From positions 37,290,593 to 37,354,592 of the forward strand of contig OX419759.1 of NCBI GenBank assembly GCA_948567375.1: a stretch of DNA of 64,000 nt. The letters are read 5' to 3'. Positions 1 to 12,149 of this stretch are shown here, piece after piece. The translations under genes and the position numbers were made by a program. Within the stretch, counting starts at the first letter, position 1. Every line of letters starts with the position of its first letter. The stretch comes from Lunularia cruciata. Lineage: Eukaryota; Streptophyta; Marchantiopsida; Lunulariales; Lunulariaceae. The notes beneath the pieces were generated by a model, which was not told where the DNA came from, did no database searches, and worked only from the letters and a program-made list of their open reading frames with translations.

Positions 1-1050
1 ATGGAGTTTGAGAAGGAATCCTCTTAATTGGACCAAAGAGAACTAGAGGACAATAATCATGCAGATGCAAGTGAAGCCTAAGCAATGATCATTGTCACAA
101 AGTACGTAGACAAAAACTTACCCAATGATATCAAAGCCATGTTTGAGGAGAAGAAACATAATTCAGATGGTTGAGGAGTATGGAGTTACAAGGATCTAGC
201 CCAAAGAGCAATTTTGGAAGCTATATGAAGTTGTCCAAGCACAAAAAAACAGCTTAAATTATGAACAAACAAGCGGTCTTCTTCCACTACATATACAAAG
301 AGGAACCAATGAACTAGGTGAACATGTTCAATTTCCAAGCAAGGATCCTTAACCAAAACTTCAAAGAAGATGGTCAAGTGCCTTACCCACCACCTGTTGC
401 AATCCATTTTGACATGGGTTTGAACTTGCTTACAAAGGAGGAATGAAGTGATTCCATTTCCTACAAAATAGGTACTTCATTACCAAAACTGAGGGAGTTC
501 TATGACCAAGAAGTAGTAGGATGGAGACAAGGAGGCTTTTGTCAAAGAGCACAAGGAAATTTGGTGCAAAAAGTGTGCTTCAGTGATAAAGTGTGCTCCT
601 TTGTGCACCAAAGTCCCTTGAGACCAAAGACAAGGAGGTTTATCTTGGTAGAAGAAGAAGAAGGTCATGCACCAAAGACCAAGAAGAAGAGAGCTCCATC
701 AATCAAGACCACAACCCCATCCAAGTGAGCCTAAAAGGCAACCCAAGTAATAGATGTCTCCTTAGAACAAGAACAATATACAAAGAGGAAGAAGGAGGAG
801 AAGGATTATTCATCCTTCAAGAAATAGGTGCAAACTCAAACAAAGAAGTAGACTTATATCAAGATGCACAATTTACCCCAAATTTGGAGCCAAGCAATGA
901 ATATGTAAATCACCCCAAAGATGAAGGAGAAAATTCTCATTTTCCTAGAGCACCTCCTAATCTTGAACCAAAACCCAACACCCTTGAACCAATACTAAAT
1001 AAAAAGGAGGCCCATGTAGAGTGTTGGTTGGGTTATCCCGTCTTGTAGTG
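1..1050 (+). pseudogene. Decayed retroelement coding relic (acidic/basic, coiled-coil type)
   Basis: A + strand reading frame opens at 593 and runs to 1048 (151 codons). It is rich in Glu, Lys, Asn and Pro and has no domain I recognise. The DNA upstream shows the same composition broken by stops, for example a frame from the first base that reads a few dozen charged residues between stops. The stretch around 944-1,010 recurs at about 5,757-5,815, so this is repetitive DNA and not a single-copy gene. It is best read as a relic of the accessory or gag region of an LTR retroelement. The function is not identified. Confidence 0.4.
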
Positions 1051-1640
1051 GAAATGTGGAAGTGTTGTGGGAAAGGAAAACAATGTTACAATCCTTGTGC
1101 AGCTGGCCGTTTACGCAGCATAGGGAGTTAATTTAGTTAGGGCTCGCATAGCAAGTCATAATTCCACTAAAAGAAAGGAATCCGTTTTATACATTTACCC
1201 TAGGGGATGGTTTGAGGGTATGTCACCTCTACAAACACTTTGGCCTCCTTGGTATGTCACTTAGAGTTAGTTTATTAACACATCAATGGACAAGGTCCTA
1301 GTATCATTGATTAGATATGGGATAAATGCAAAAATCCATAGAGGAGTATTGATTCCTCAACAACCATTCCAATATTTGTGATTTTCAAGCATGCAATCTT
1401 ACACACAACTAAAGGAGAAGAGTATAATTTTATATTGATCTCATGCTACATTGACCTTAGACTCTAAATTTCACAATACAATCTTATGGGAGGAAGAATT
1501 TTGATTCCTATAGGGCACTTAGTCAATCTCTCCCATGGGAGTCCATTCTCGTTAATCTACAAATCTTGAGAGTCTCAAGAAGTCCTTTAAAGATCTCTGA
1601 TTACAAGTTAAGATAACTCCTAAATGGTGCAACTTCCCTC
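1020..1640 (+). repeat. Repeat copy 1 of a retroelement-derived unit
   Basis: This stretch aligns by eye with 4,110-4,388 joined to 5,133-5,480. The two share a run from the 'ggttatcccgtcttg' start, through 'acaatccttg' and 'tttggcctccttgg', to 'cttagtcaatctct' and 'ccttaaatactagatcctaacc'. Copy 2 is interrupted by a solo LTR, so copy 1 shows the uninterrupted target. No intact reading frame remains in this copy. Confidence 0.65.
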
Positions 1641-1689
1641 CTTAAATATTGGATCCTAACCCTACAAAGATCCTTAATAAGATTAGTTG

Positions 1690-2095
1690 CATGAATTATT
1701 TGCATGGATAGGTGACATGTTGGTTCTTGTCTTGGTTGGTCAAACAAGTTTGACCAAGGAAATCTTCCTATAGGAAGCTCAAAATTGCATGGGTGAGGTA
1801 CAATTGGAAAGCTCTTGATAAGACACACTATGGATGGGATGGGAGGGGAGAAACCAAGCCTTTATCATCCAAAGGGAGAGGAATCTTTCCATTTTCAAGA
1901 CCTAATTCCTCTATTTATGCTTCCAAAATTAGCCCTAAATTTTTCAGGATATTTTTGGCTCCTACCTCATGGTGGAAGTACTCTTTTGGTGACACTTCTA
2001 TTTGATCTACTTAATCCATCATATATAACATCCCTTCCAAATGTCACCAAGCCAAATTTCACCTATAGATAATATGTTTAGCTAATGGTATTACA
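1690..2095 (+). repeat. Truncated LTR of family L (3' part)
   Basis: The stretch ends in GGTATTACA at 2,095 and matches the 3' two thirds of the complete L-family LTRs at 4,389-5,127 and 54,251-54,971. Shared segments are the 'gggtgacatg' and 'ttggtcaaacaagctttgacc' regions and the 'agaagtactcttttggtgac' region. The 5' part of the LTR is absent. Confidence 0.6.
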
Positions 2096-2099
2096 AGAA

Positions 2100-3985
2100 T
2101 CTATGGGACCAAGTGCCTACATAAGGACTTCCTCAATCTTTGGCTCCTTGAAATGCACCATGTTCTATTCCTTTTTACAAGAAGCATTGAGGCCTCTTGC
2201 ATTTGTTAGGAGATACATTGCAGAGTTGCAGCAAGTGATGTTGGGTAGAGTGTTAGCCAAATCTGCAATGATATTGTAATTGTGTATGAAAGAAGTAGGG
2301 AGATGCTTTGCCATGGTATCAAACATAGGGATCACAATGTCATACATTTTGAGGACAGGTTGTAAGGTCTCATCCTATATGAGCTAGTCCTTGGAGTCCA
2401 TAGAAGTAGGCCAAAAGTACTTGTTGGATCAAGTATTGCATAAATTAGGATCACATTGTGAAGAAGAGATTGGCCTTTGGTGGGGCACCATCCTTAATTA
2501 TTATGTTCCTTCCCTCCAAGTGAACTTTTCAATGGCCATAAAATGCATGTTCCCATTGGGGCTGATGTGATTGTTCATTCTATGTGGGCACTCCATGTGC
2601 TTGAGTGATGAAGTTCTAGAAGTTTCAGACATTGTGCCAAAGTATGCATTTTGGAGCAATACACACAATGTGCAGGTTTGTTGGAGCATTGGTTTGCATA
2701 GTGATTTTCACTACAAATGTGAAAATGAATATCAGATCCAATCAGCCCACACCCTTGTACATTTCCTCTTTCTTCTCAAAAGGGTGGATCCCATATGTGA
2801 TGGTTGAAGGTGTTTTACAACATGATAGTTTCCACTGTCTGTGTTTTCACTTCACAAGGTTCTTTGTGCTTTCCAAAGTTTTGCAATTTGCCATTGTGTG
2901 CCCATAACTTCAACAATGGATGAAAAAATTTGGAATGTTCAAAGTAGCACATTGGGTACTAGTATGCCCATGTTCCAAGCATTGTGTACATGAAATTTCA
3001 CCCTTGGTAGTAATGTTAACTAGATTTCTCTTGTAAAGTTTTTGTGCTAAGTAAAGAGTCTCAAGGTGTTCTAACTTGACAAAGCTATCCTCAATTTTAG
3101 TGGTTGTTGTAGGAACCAAAGTAGCTATGAGAGCATGTAGAGATAGAGGTGTTATAGGCACTATTATGGGAGGCATTGCAGGCTATTGATTGTATATTGG
3201 TACTAACTGTGATACCACATACCGGCCTGGTGTGGCTACGGAAGTACCCCCATAGAAGTAGTTAGATTGTGGGGATCCTTGAGTGATAAACATATGGGTT
3301 ATGTAGTATGCTACCCTTGAAGTTGGGTATAATAGAGCATGGATCTAGTAAGGCCATGTCCTATTTTTTAGCTTGAGCCTAACAACATGCTTCTTTTGAA
3401 TGCTTGGGCTAGAGTTTTAGTCTTGTTGTAGATTGAAAACTCTTCAAGTAGAGCATCCTTAAACCAATTGAGGGCTTTTGTGGGGCTGGAGTTAGTTTGA
3501 TCATTGAAGATATGTATTGGAACCTTTGAGTAAATGCCTACATGGTTACATTGTGTCCTTTGCAAATTTGGTTTATTTTTTCCCTAAGTTGTTCTTGTTG
3601 TCATGGTAAGATGTATTCTTGTTGTCCCTTTGCCCACATCAATGCATAGCTTGTTCTTATGGCAAGAGTAAGGGCACTAAACCAGTGTTGCATAATGCAA
3701 GTAAAACATTGGCCAACTTGTCATGCCATGGCAACATCATCCAAGGTGTTTTATGCCTTGCAAACATTTCCAAATGTTTGGATGAATGACTCAAAGTCTT
3801 CTTGTCTTGTAAATACTACCATTCTAGGTGGTATGCAATTATTTCCTCTATTGGCCATGGGATTCATTGTAATTGTAGGCATTACAAGAGCCAAAGTAGG
3901 TGTTGTTGTAGCAATGTGTATTGTTCTAGGGTGTGAAGTTGAGGTAAACAAGTGTCCTTGAGTTCCCATTGATGGCAAGTACTAT
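2100..3985 (-). pseudogene. Degenerate gypsy Gag relic (minus strand)
   Basis: Reading the minus strand from about 3,980, separated open stretches look like Gag. One at 3,978-3,751 has a Phe/Trp-rich capsid-like pattern. One at 3,565-3,368 contains an Asn-Trp-Phe-Lys helix. One at 3,176-2,910 carries a zinc knuckle, CTQC-x4-H-x4-C, in the CX2CX4HX4C spacing of retroelement nucleocapsids. Downstream stretches at 2,689-2,501 and 2,347-2,165 have no recognisable motif and lie where a protease region would be expected. Stops and frameshifts separate the pieces, so this is a dead copy. It lies between two L-family LTR remnants but does not clearly belong to them. Confidence 0.5.
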
Positions 3986-4068
3986 TAATTGAAGCTAATG
4001 CTTCCCACTAAAAAACATTGCGGCATTATGGGGTGGCAATGAGTAGATAGAGCATGTTGTAGAAGGAA

Positions 4069-4539
4069 GTGGAGGGGACATATGAATCAGCCGATAGTGG
4101 TGCCATAAATGTTGGTTTGGTTATCCCATCTTGCAGTGGAAATGCAGGAGTGCTACAAGGCAAGGAAAGTGATGGTACAATCCTTGCACAAACTGCCATT
4201 TATGCAGCATGGGGAGGCAATGTAGTCAAGGCTCTCATAGCAAGTCTTCATTCCATTAAGGGAAAAGAATCCCCTTTAGACATTTACCCTTGGGGATGGT
4301 CTGAAGGTCTGTCACCCCTACAAACCCTTTGGCCTCCTTGGCATATCACTCAGAGCTACTTTATGAACACATCACCAGGCAAGGTCCTTGTAATACTCCA
4401 AGGACAAGAGAAGAGAGAAAACACAGATTTCACACTCAAACATTCAATGCCTCAAAGGAGCACCTTCTCTTTATTATATAGACAAAGAGGATCTCCTCCA
4501 AGGAAGCTCCACCATAGAATTAGGGACACAAATAGGTGA
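4069..4539 (+). pseudogene. Repeat-derived open frame, function unknown (copy 2 of the 1,020 unit)
   Basis: An open frame of 156 codons starts in repeat copy 2 and runs past 4,388 into the inserted solo LTR, so the last third is LTR sequence and the natural C-terminus is lost. The N-terminal part contains a Gly/Ala-rich stretch followed by a Trp-rich segment (WGWSEG...LWPPW). The homologous copy at 1,020 has the same segment with stops. I do not recognise a family. Repetition and the LTR junction argue against a host gene. Confidence 0.4.
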
Positions 4540-5127
4540 CATGTCAGCAAGCTCCACCCTTGGATTACTTACTTGGATGGGTGACATGTCTGGTCTAGGT
4601 CCTATCTGGTTGGTCAAACAAGCTTTGACCGGAGGGAATCTTTTAGGGAATCTTCTTGTAGGAATCTCAAAATCACATGAGTAAGGTACCATTGGAAAGC
4701 TCTCGACGAGACAAAGCAGGGAGGAGGGAAGGCCAGACTTTGTTCCACTTGAGGAAGAATGTGCACATTTTTGAGGCCTAATTCATCCGTTTAGGCCTCC
4801 AAAATTGCCTTCAAAGATTTCAAGCATATTTTGGTTCCTACTCTATTAGTAGAAGTCCCCTTTTGGTGATACCTCTTTCTGATCTGTTTAGTCCATCATG
4901 TATAACATCCTTCCAGATGTTACCAAACCAATTCTCACCTTTAAATCATATGTCTAGCTATTGGTTCTAAGGTTCTCAAGTCTATTTTGGTTTCTGCCCT
5001 ATTAGTAGAAGTACTCTTTTGGTGATACTTCTATCTTATCTATGTTGACCATCATGTATAACATCATTCTAAATGTTACCAAACCAAATTTCACATCTAG
5101 ATCATATGGCTAGCTCTTGGTATTATA
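4389..5127 (+). mobile_element. Solo LTR, family L, with 5-bp target duplication GTCCT
   Basis: The unit begins TGTAATAC and ends GTATTATA, a short inverted repeat of LTR type with the last CA mutated to TA. It is flanked by GTCCT at 4,384-4,388 and GTCCT at 5,128-5,132. The paralogous DNA at about 1,300 is uninterrupted at the matching point. No internal region or second LTR is present, so this is a solo LTR. Confidence 0.85.
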
Positions 5128-5132
5128 GTCCT

Positions 5133-5480
5133 AGTATCATGGACTAGATATGGGATCCATAGAGGAGCACTAATTCCTAATAACCATTCAAGCATTTGCA
5201 ATTTTCAATCATGCCATATTACACATAGCTAAAGGAGAATTTTATAGTTTTATATTAGCCTTGTGCCCCATTGGCCTTAGGCTCTAAAGTTCAAAATACA
5301 ATCTTACAAGAGGAGGAATTCAGATTCCCATATGACACTTAGTCAATCTCTCTAGTGGAAGTCTATTCTCCTTAATCTACAACTCTTGAGAGTTTTGAGA
5401 AGTCCTTCAGCAGTCTTTGTTGGCAAATTAAGATTACCCTCAAGGGAATCACTTCCTTCCTTAAATACTAGATCCTAACC
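5133..5480 (+). repeat. Repeat copy 2, right part
   Basis: This continues the unit interrupted by the solo LTR and aligns with about 1,300-1,640 ('gtatcatggactagatatggg' region onward). It is non-coding as it stands. Confidence 0.6.
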
Positions 5481-6000
5481 TTAAAAATAATTTCTTCTCT
5501 TGCCCTAAATCATTACACTAGTTGGGATTGCTATTGCCCTAGCAATCCATGCCATAATGGCCAATTGGCTCTCCTCCCTTAGATCCTAGATGTTCCTAAC
5601 TTGTGAGCACTTCATTGAACTCTCAAGTAATTTCTTCTAAATTTTGTACATTCTCATATATCTTCTCATCCACATATCTTCTTGTCCTGCAACATTTGGT
5701 TCCTATATCAAAAAAAAATTGTCATGATGAGAAACTTCCTATTGTCCTAGAGCACCTCCTAATCTTGAACCAAAACCTAGCATCCTTGAACCAATACTAA
5801 AAGGAAAGGTGGCTCATATGGAGAAAGAATTGCAAACCAAAGAAACCATAGGAGAACTAGTCAATATTAAGACCATAGTTCTTAATCTGTCCAAAGCCAA
5901 ATGCCCTCTTCTATTTTAAAGCAAAAGCACCTCAAGGGACTTTAGTGCACAAAGGAGAAGGATCACACTTGTCATCTATTTGGTGGGAGTAAGGTTATAA
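5480..6000. other. Repeat-rich stretch without a gene
   Basis: The only recognisable part is a short segment at 5,757-5,815 shared with 944-1,010. No conserved reading frame was seen. Confidence 0.4.
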
Positions 6001-6790
6001 TTTATGGAGCTTCTTCTTCCCAAATAATGGAAGAATGCCCGGACATAATTGATTATATAACACTGGTGAGATGAATGCACAAGGAGTTGTACACAAAGAA
6101 GGACACCAAAGAAAAGAAAAATGAGGAACTAGCCATGGTTTGCAACCATTACAAAGAAGAATCTAACAAGATGAATGCATTGACCTAAATCTTTATGAGG
6201 AATAAAGGCAAAATTAATCTTATACTACAAGTCAACAAGAGCAAGAAAAAATTAGAGCAATTGCAACTAGAGTTGGGACAATTGAAAATGGAGAAGAAGG
6301 GAATGCAATTGAAATACAAAGACAAACTATGAGTAAGGAACAAAGAGGTAATAAGCATTTGCTCCAAATTGAAGAATGTTAAGGTTAGAATTTTCATTCT
6401 TGATTTACATATGGCCAAATACCAAAGTGAAGTAACCTTGAAGTTGGAGTAAATGGAGGAAGAACTAAAGAGAGAGAAGGCAGATCAAAGATTGGATCAC
6501 TCCTAAATGCAAGAATTAAGAAGGAGGTTGGCATCTTGAACTAGAATTGGGAGGAAGAGAAGGCAAAGGCCATCCAAAAATAGGAGAAGGTGTGTGATCA
6601 GTTTGTACCCATGATAAAAGAAGAGGCCAAAGGAAAGGCCTTGAAGGCAAAAATACTCAAATTGAAGTTACATGTTCAATGCTTAGAAAGGAAGACATAC
6701 AAAGAGGAGTCCATGGACCAATTGGCAATTTGACTTAAGGAGCATTTGGACAAGAATTTCACAAAAGTATGTGATTTATTTTACACATAA
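6000..6790 (+). pseudogene. Decayed coiled-coil reading frame
   Basis: One + strand frame from about 6,190 to 6,530 reads almost continuously as a Lys/Glu/Leu/Gln-rich helix with heptad-like leucines (for example KKKLEQLQLELGQLKMEKK). It is broken by TGA or TAA codons that could each come from CGA or CAA by a C-to-T change. Such long charged coiled coils occur in accessory or gag-proximal regions of some plant gypsy elements. No enzymatic motif is visible. The same element family probably contributes the relics at 1-1,050. Confidence 0.4.
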
Positions 6791-7002
6791 CCAAATACTT
6801 AGAGTGGAACAAGGAATAATTCTACATGCTTAGTAGTGATGTTAGTAGCCCATAATTAGAATCCCCAATTAAAGACACTCCACTTGAGGGAATTCCCTTG
6901 ATAGCCATAGTTCAAGAGAAGACAAAACACCTTTGGTCTTGTGTATAAGTTTCAAGAAGGACTTTGGCTTGCACCTCAACTTTAGGAAGAATGTCTTTGG
7001 TC

Positions 7003-7690
7003 TATAACACCCATTTGTGTGTGTGTGGTATTGTGATATTTAGCTTGGTATTACAAGTACTTGAGAGATATTACATATATAGAGATAAAGAATGGTTCTA
7101 CACTAGTCATGATTAGCTAAAGTTAGTCATGGCTAAGATAGAGTGGACCTTACTTTAGAAGAAATGGAAAAGATGAGTACCACAATTTTGGATTCTAATG
7201 TGTTAACTTGGTATTATTCCTAGGTGTTTGACTTTGATGAAAGAATTGAGAACTCTTGGGCCCACAAGCCTTTTTGTTTTGGATTGTTTTATAGTCCAAG
7301 GACAGCCCATGTGAAGGAATCCTTGACATAGTGGTTGGGTCAAGATAAGATCATATGCTTAGTGGAATATGCCCATGTGGATGGATATTCCTTTATACTT
7401 TTTGACTTTACTTGACTTTTAACCTAGAAACTTGAGTTACTATAGTAAATAGTAACTTTAGTGTGTATTTAATTCAAAAGTATATAAACTAGGGGTGAGG
7501 AGGTACTCATCATCCTTTCATTTGCAACTATCTCTCTCATTGACTTCTCTAATGAGCAATTGTTTGAGTCTTGGAGTGTTGGCTTTGGAGGAGTATGATG
7601 GAGTTGTGGTTCTTTGCCTTCTTAGTCCATGGTGCACTACCATAATAGCCATCAAAGGTTCATTCTGAGTGAGATACAAGCCGGCTCACA
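7003..7690 (+). mobile_element. 5' LTR of gypsy element T1
   Basis: The LTR starts TATAACACCC (family consensus TGTAACACCC) and ends CCGGCTCACA. It matches the 3' LTR of T1 at 41,522-42,192 and the LTRs of T3 along its length. The flanking bases (GGTCT on the left, AGTCT on the right if the boundary is moved one base) give only a weak target duplication. T1 is the outermost element of a nest that ends at 42,192. Confidence 0.85.
7481..7488 (+). promoter_or_regulatory. TATA box in T1 5' LTR
   Basis: TATATAAA stands at the same place in all three complete family LTRs (7,481; 21,485; 41,981), about 200 bases before the LTR end. It is the likely core promoter of the element's transcript. Confidence 0.5.
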
Positions 7691-10385
7691 TGTTTGGTTA
7701 CCAAGACCTCTCAAGGAAGGAAGATCTCATGCATGGGGAGTGCGAGAGCAACAAAAAAGCATGTTTGAGTGTTTAGACTCATCTTGGGAACATGGAGTGC
7801 AAATGGAGGCTATACAAGGTTTGCCAAGGGTTTGAGGTGATTGTAAGGATGGATTTGAGGAAAAGAGAGTTTAGAATAGAATTGAAGAGAGTGTTAAGAG
7901 GATCCAAAAACCTGCACCACTTGGAGGAAAGAGTGAGTATAAGTGCTTTTCATGTAGAGAGAATCCCTAGGACATAAGGCAAGTTCATATCCATTGACCT
8001 TTGAGAGCAAGAGATTGAGTGAAAGGAGAGGTTTACTTGACTAGGGTTTGAATGTTGGACTTTGGTACCCACATTTTTCATTTTGGACAAGTCTTAAAGA
8101 AGAAATGCGTTACTTAAACCGAATTAAACCCAAATGGAGAATAAACAATGAGAAGTTTGTATTTTGATTCAACCCAAAGAAGTTGACTTCATATTGGAAG
8201 AAGAAGGACTTGGATTTGATCATACCCAAAGAACCTTACTTTGTGTTAGAGGAGGAAAAACTCGGGTCAAGATGCCAAAGGAGGGTTTCTTCGCATCGGA
8301 ATGGAAGTTACAAGTCAAGATGACTGCGAGGGCTGTATCTTCATGAAAACATATCATATGTGCCACATTTTGTTGGAAGCATCTAGTTCAGGACTTTCCA
8401 TTGCTACCAAAACCGCAGAGTTTGGAGGTTTATAGAAGAAGTTACAAGCATTTGAAGTTTTGGGAGTAGATACACAAAGTAGTTGGGTGTCTTCGGGTCT
8501 TTATGAGTTCAGACTTCAAACTTTGGACTTTGGGTTTACATGACTTAGGGTCTAAAGACTTCACCTCAGGACAAAGGTGACTAATTCTAAGGTAGTCAGA
8601 CCTCGGAGTGCAGTGAAGGTGACTTCGAGAATCTTGCTAGAGGTATTAGAGGAAGTTAGAGTAAGGAAAGAAGATAGTTAGGATACCCATGACTTCAATT
8701 TTAGTTTTGATTGAAGATATGATAGAATTAAAAGAGAAATAGCAATAGTGAATGAACTCAAAGTATATGATCAAATAGTAAATGTCTTTGGGTCAGTTAC
8801 ATAATTGATTAGGGTAAAGTGGGTTACAAATTGAAGGCGTAGATAGTGTACCCATGCTTTCAATTATAATTCTTGATGAGGACATAGTAGAATTAACAAA
8901 GAAATTTATAGTAGTTAGACCCAAAGTAACAGAGAGAGGAGTGTAGGTGTCTTTGAATTTGACATTTGATACTTTAGAGAAGAGTAGATCGAGAGATAAG
9001 GATTTAGAAAGATTACTTGCTAGTTTAATTGTAGATCAGAGCAAAGAAGTAGTAGAATTGGTAGAGGAATTAGGAGTTGTGAAACCCAAGGACAAAGTAG
9101 TGAGTGAAGTTACTTCGGGATTGAAAGCCGAGGAAGAGGTTGACATCGGATCATAGTAGTAACAGATTGAGATTTGAAGAGGCAGATATGAAGAGGTGCA
9201 TTGTCATTTTGGATCTGCAGGTAGGGAGAGTTGTTATAGAATGGTATAGTTGTTAGTAACTATTGTTTGCTTCATTATATTAAGAGTGGCATTCATAGTA
9301 AAATGTTGTTCAGTGCTCATTATTTTTGAGAATAGATAAAGCAAAGTGTTGTGAAGCAGCGTTTGTCGTTTGAGCTTGATTCCAAGTATCAACGTTGTGT
9401 CTGTGTTTGTGAGTGTTGGGAGAATTTCAAAGTGCAAGTCAATGTGTTTGTTGGATATTGGATTCCGTAGCCTTGATCTTTACTCTATGTGTTTGATCTT
9501 GAGTGAAGTGCAATCAAAGCAATGCCTTGACAGATCTGAGAAGAATTGTAATGTTGGTAGTATTCTACATTTGTGAGTGCAACGCAATGTTGATGTGAAG
9601 CAATTTTGATTGAGGAAGTTGTGCCTTCAGTGGAAGGGTGGAACACAATTCTGAAGCAAAGTCATTTTGCATTGAAGTGCCATTTTTGGGAGAGCCTGAA
9701 TCATCGCAATAAAGATTGTTTGGAAAGATTTGATGGAGTTGTGATTAAGTGTGACAAATTGTTGTGACGAGACTACGAGTTAGTGCTTGTTACTCTCTTC
9801 TGGGTGTGGTTTCTACTTGAGAGACTAAAGATGCAACCAAGAAGAACTAAAGATTATTACTTTGCTTTGTATTTGACCAATTCTAAATTTTATCTCTGTG
9901 TGAACAAACTTTACTTACCTGATTACCACAAAAGTGATATTTTCCGGGTTGTCACATGGACCTTCTTCATGAAGATTGGGAGGGAGAAGATCTAAGACCA
10001 AGGAGTTGTGTAAGGTTTGTCAAATGGAATGACTTCCAAAAGAACATGAGTGTAGTGGAGTAAAAGCACTTTTGGAGACTTTGGTGAAGAATCTTGGAAA
10101 GAGTCTTAGTATAGCTATAGAAATACTACCACCTTCATCAACTAGTTCTCAAGATTAGTGATGGAGATAATCTTTCAACTTATAGATAAACTATCCATGA
10201 GGGTTTGATTAATATACACTCTAGGATTTGGTGTTGCTATAGAAGTCTTGGAGCAAATCTGAACCTTTTGTGTTCCCTAGGGTGGATTACTCTCAAATGG
10301 TGTTAGTCATGTACATACTCTATTAGTTATAGAATGAGAGAAAAGAAAAAAAAATTAGAGGGAAAAAAATTAATGAAGGGCTAAG
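7691..10385 (+). other. T1 leader and unassigned insert, no intact gene
   Basis: The stretch lies between the 5' LTR and the T1 gag start. Short open frames (for example 8,947-9,156, acidic) have no recognisable domain. The part from about 9,965 onward (leader ending in a purine-rich run before gag) is shared with T3 at about 15,695-16,125. The 2.2 kb before it is absent from T3. It ends near a 'ccgggttgtcaca' boundary that looks like an LTR end, so part of it may be a separate inserted LTR; I could not define its other end. Confidence 0.4.
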
Positions 10386-11980
10386 ATGGTGAAACTTTTG
10401 GTTTTCTTTAGCAAGGATGGAGAAAATGTGGGGGCCTTTGTGAGAGACTTCAAAAGAGCTTGCATAGAAAACAATGAGAGGGGGAAGAATGAATAGGTCT
10501 CATTATTACCAAATTTCTTTGAAGATGCAGCACTAACATTGTATGAGTCAGAATACCAAAAAAAAAGAGGAAAGATGGGCAAGAAGAGTCTTGTGAGAGT
10601 TTGACTTGTGTAGTCATTGAGAACTTTTTTCCTTATAAGAGTTATGAGAGATTGATGAGTGAGGTTACCTTCCTTAAACAAGGAAATGGAGAGAAAGTGA
10701 GAGTTTATGTAGAAAGAGTGGAGAAGTTAGAGTCCAGATTTTGTATAATATTGAGGAAGTGTAAGGATGATGTAGGGACTACTATCATTGGCATAGGGGT
10801 CATGCTCACCAAGAAATTTGTGGGAGGGTTGAGACCACAGATTAGAAGTAAGGTGAGATATGAGAAACCTTCTTCTAAGGTTGAAGTTATCAAGATTGCA
10901 ATCCGTATGGAGGAGAGTTTGGAAGGGGATGAGAGTGATTTGGTGGTGAAAGAGGTTGTGAATCCTCCTCAAGGCTACAAGTATGGTGTAATTTCTTATA
11001 GTTTGGTGGCAACGGTTGCACCACAAGTAGAAGTTGCTCCAATTCTTGCACCTCCACCAAAAGATCCACTTCAAACCATCACATGATAACTTGCAGATCT
11101 CACAATCAATGTGGTGCAACTATGAGAGAAGAGAGAGGTGGATCAGAATGTAAGGAGAAGGCCTAAAAGATATGGAAATTATCCATATAGAGGAGGCCAA
11201 CCAGCCAAAAATTTCAATGATAAAAATTGTTTTTGTTGTGGAGGAAGAGGCCATATCCAAAAGAATTGCCCAAATTCCACTTACCAAGGAGGACGGGTTT
11301 ATGAGGGAGCCAATAGAGGGAAAGAGAGAGATAGTGAAACCAAGTGGCTCCTAATCCAAACAAAGGTAAGGGGATAGCATCTATATATATGTGGTTGAGA
11401 GCAAGTATGAGAAAGGAGAGTGCTCAAACTCCAAGGGTCTTAATTTGGAGCTTTTGGCACAAGAGAAGAAGAGAGCTCGTTTTGCAAAGGATATTCACTC
11501 TTCTCAAGGATTTACTCTTAGTAAGGATACTTCTATGTCTACTAAGAGCACTTGCACCTCAACACAATCAATAACAAAGACTCCAAGGAAGAAGTTGGGG
11601 ATGGAGGATTTCTTGATTTCAAAACACAATGGAACTACAACATGTAAGACAATGTTGGTAGTCACAAAGCTAACATCACAATGGATCAACTGATTGCTTT
11701 GAACCCTACCTTGAGAAAGGATCTTAGAGGTGGTTTGAGTTCTACAAGGAGCAAGAAGAAGAAGAAAGCAAAAGCTCCAGTATCAATGGAGGTAGTGGAT
11801 GCCAAACCAGCACCATGGGAGGCTTGTGAATATGCCTCCAAGATTGATGTGAGAGTGAAGGGTAGTCACAACATCAAGGATGCATTGGTTGATGGAGGAT
11901 CAGCAATGAATGCCATGTCAAAAAGGTTGATGAAGAAGTTAGTTATGATACCCTCTAGACCTTAAACATTTGTGGTGAGC
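10386..11980 (+). pseudogene. T1 Gag and protease region (decayed)
   Basis: A start codon at 10,386 opens a Gag that aligns with the T3 Gag at 16,126 almost codon for codon. It has an early TAG, a frameshift in an A-run near 10,559, and further stops. The capsid-like region is open at 10,601-11,086. The zinc knuckle (CFCCGGRGHIQKNC, CX2CX4HX4C) sits at about 11,229-11,270. The protease core near 11,880 reads LVDGGSAMN, whereas retropepsins have Asp-Ser/Thr-Gly. The order gag-protease-RT-RNase H-integrase identifies a Ty3/gypsy element. Confidence 0.8.
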
Positions 11981-12149
11981 ATAGCAACAAGCAACAAGTT
12001 TGAGCAATAGGAGTGATAGATATGATGGTAGTTTCAGTTATGGGAGTTCAAAATCTCATGACTTTCCAAGTCTTGAAGGATTCAAGCTATGATTTGCTTC
12101 TTGGGAGGCCATGGTTGAGAACAGCATGCACAATTGATTGATGGCACAA

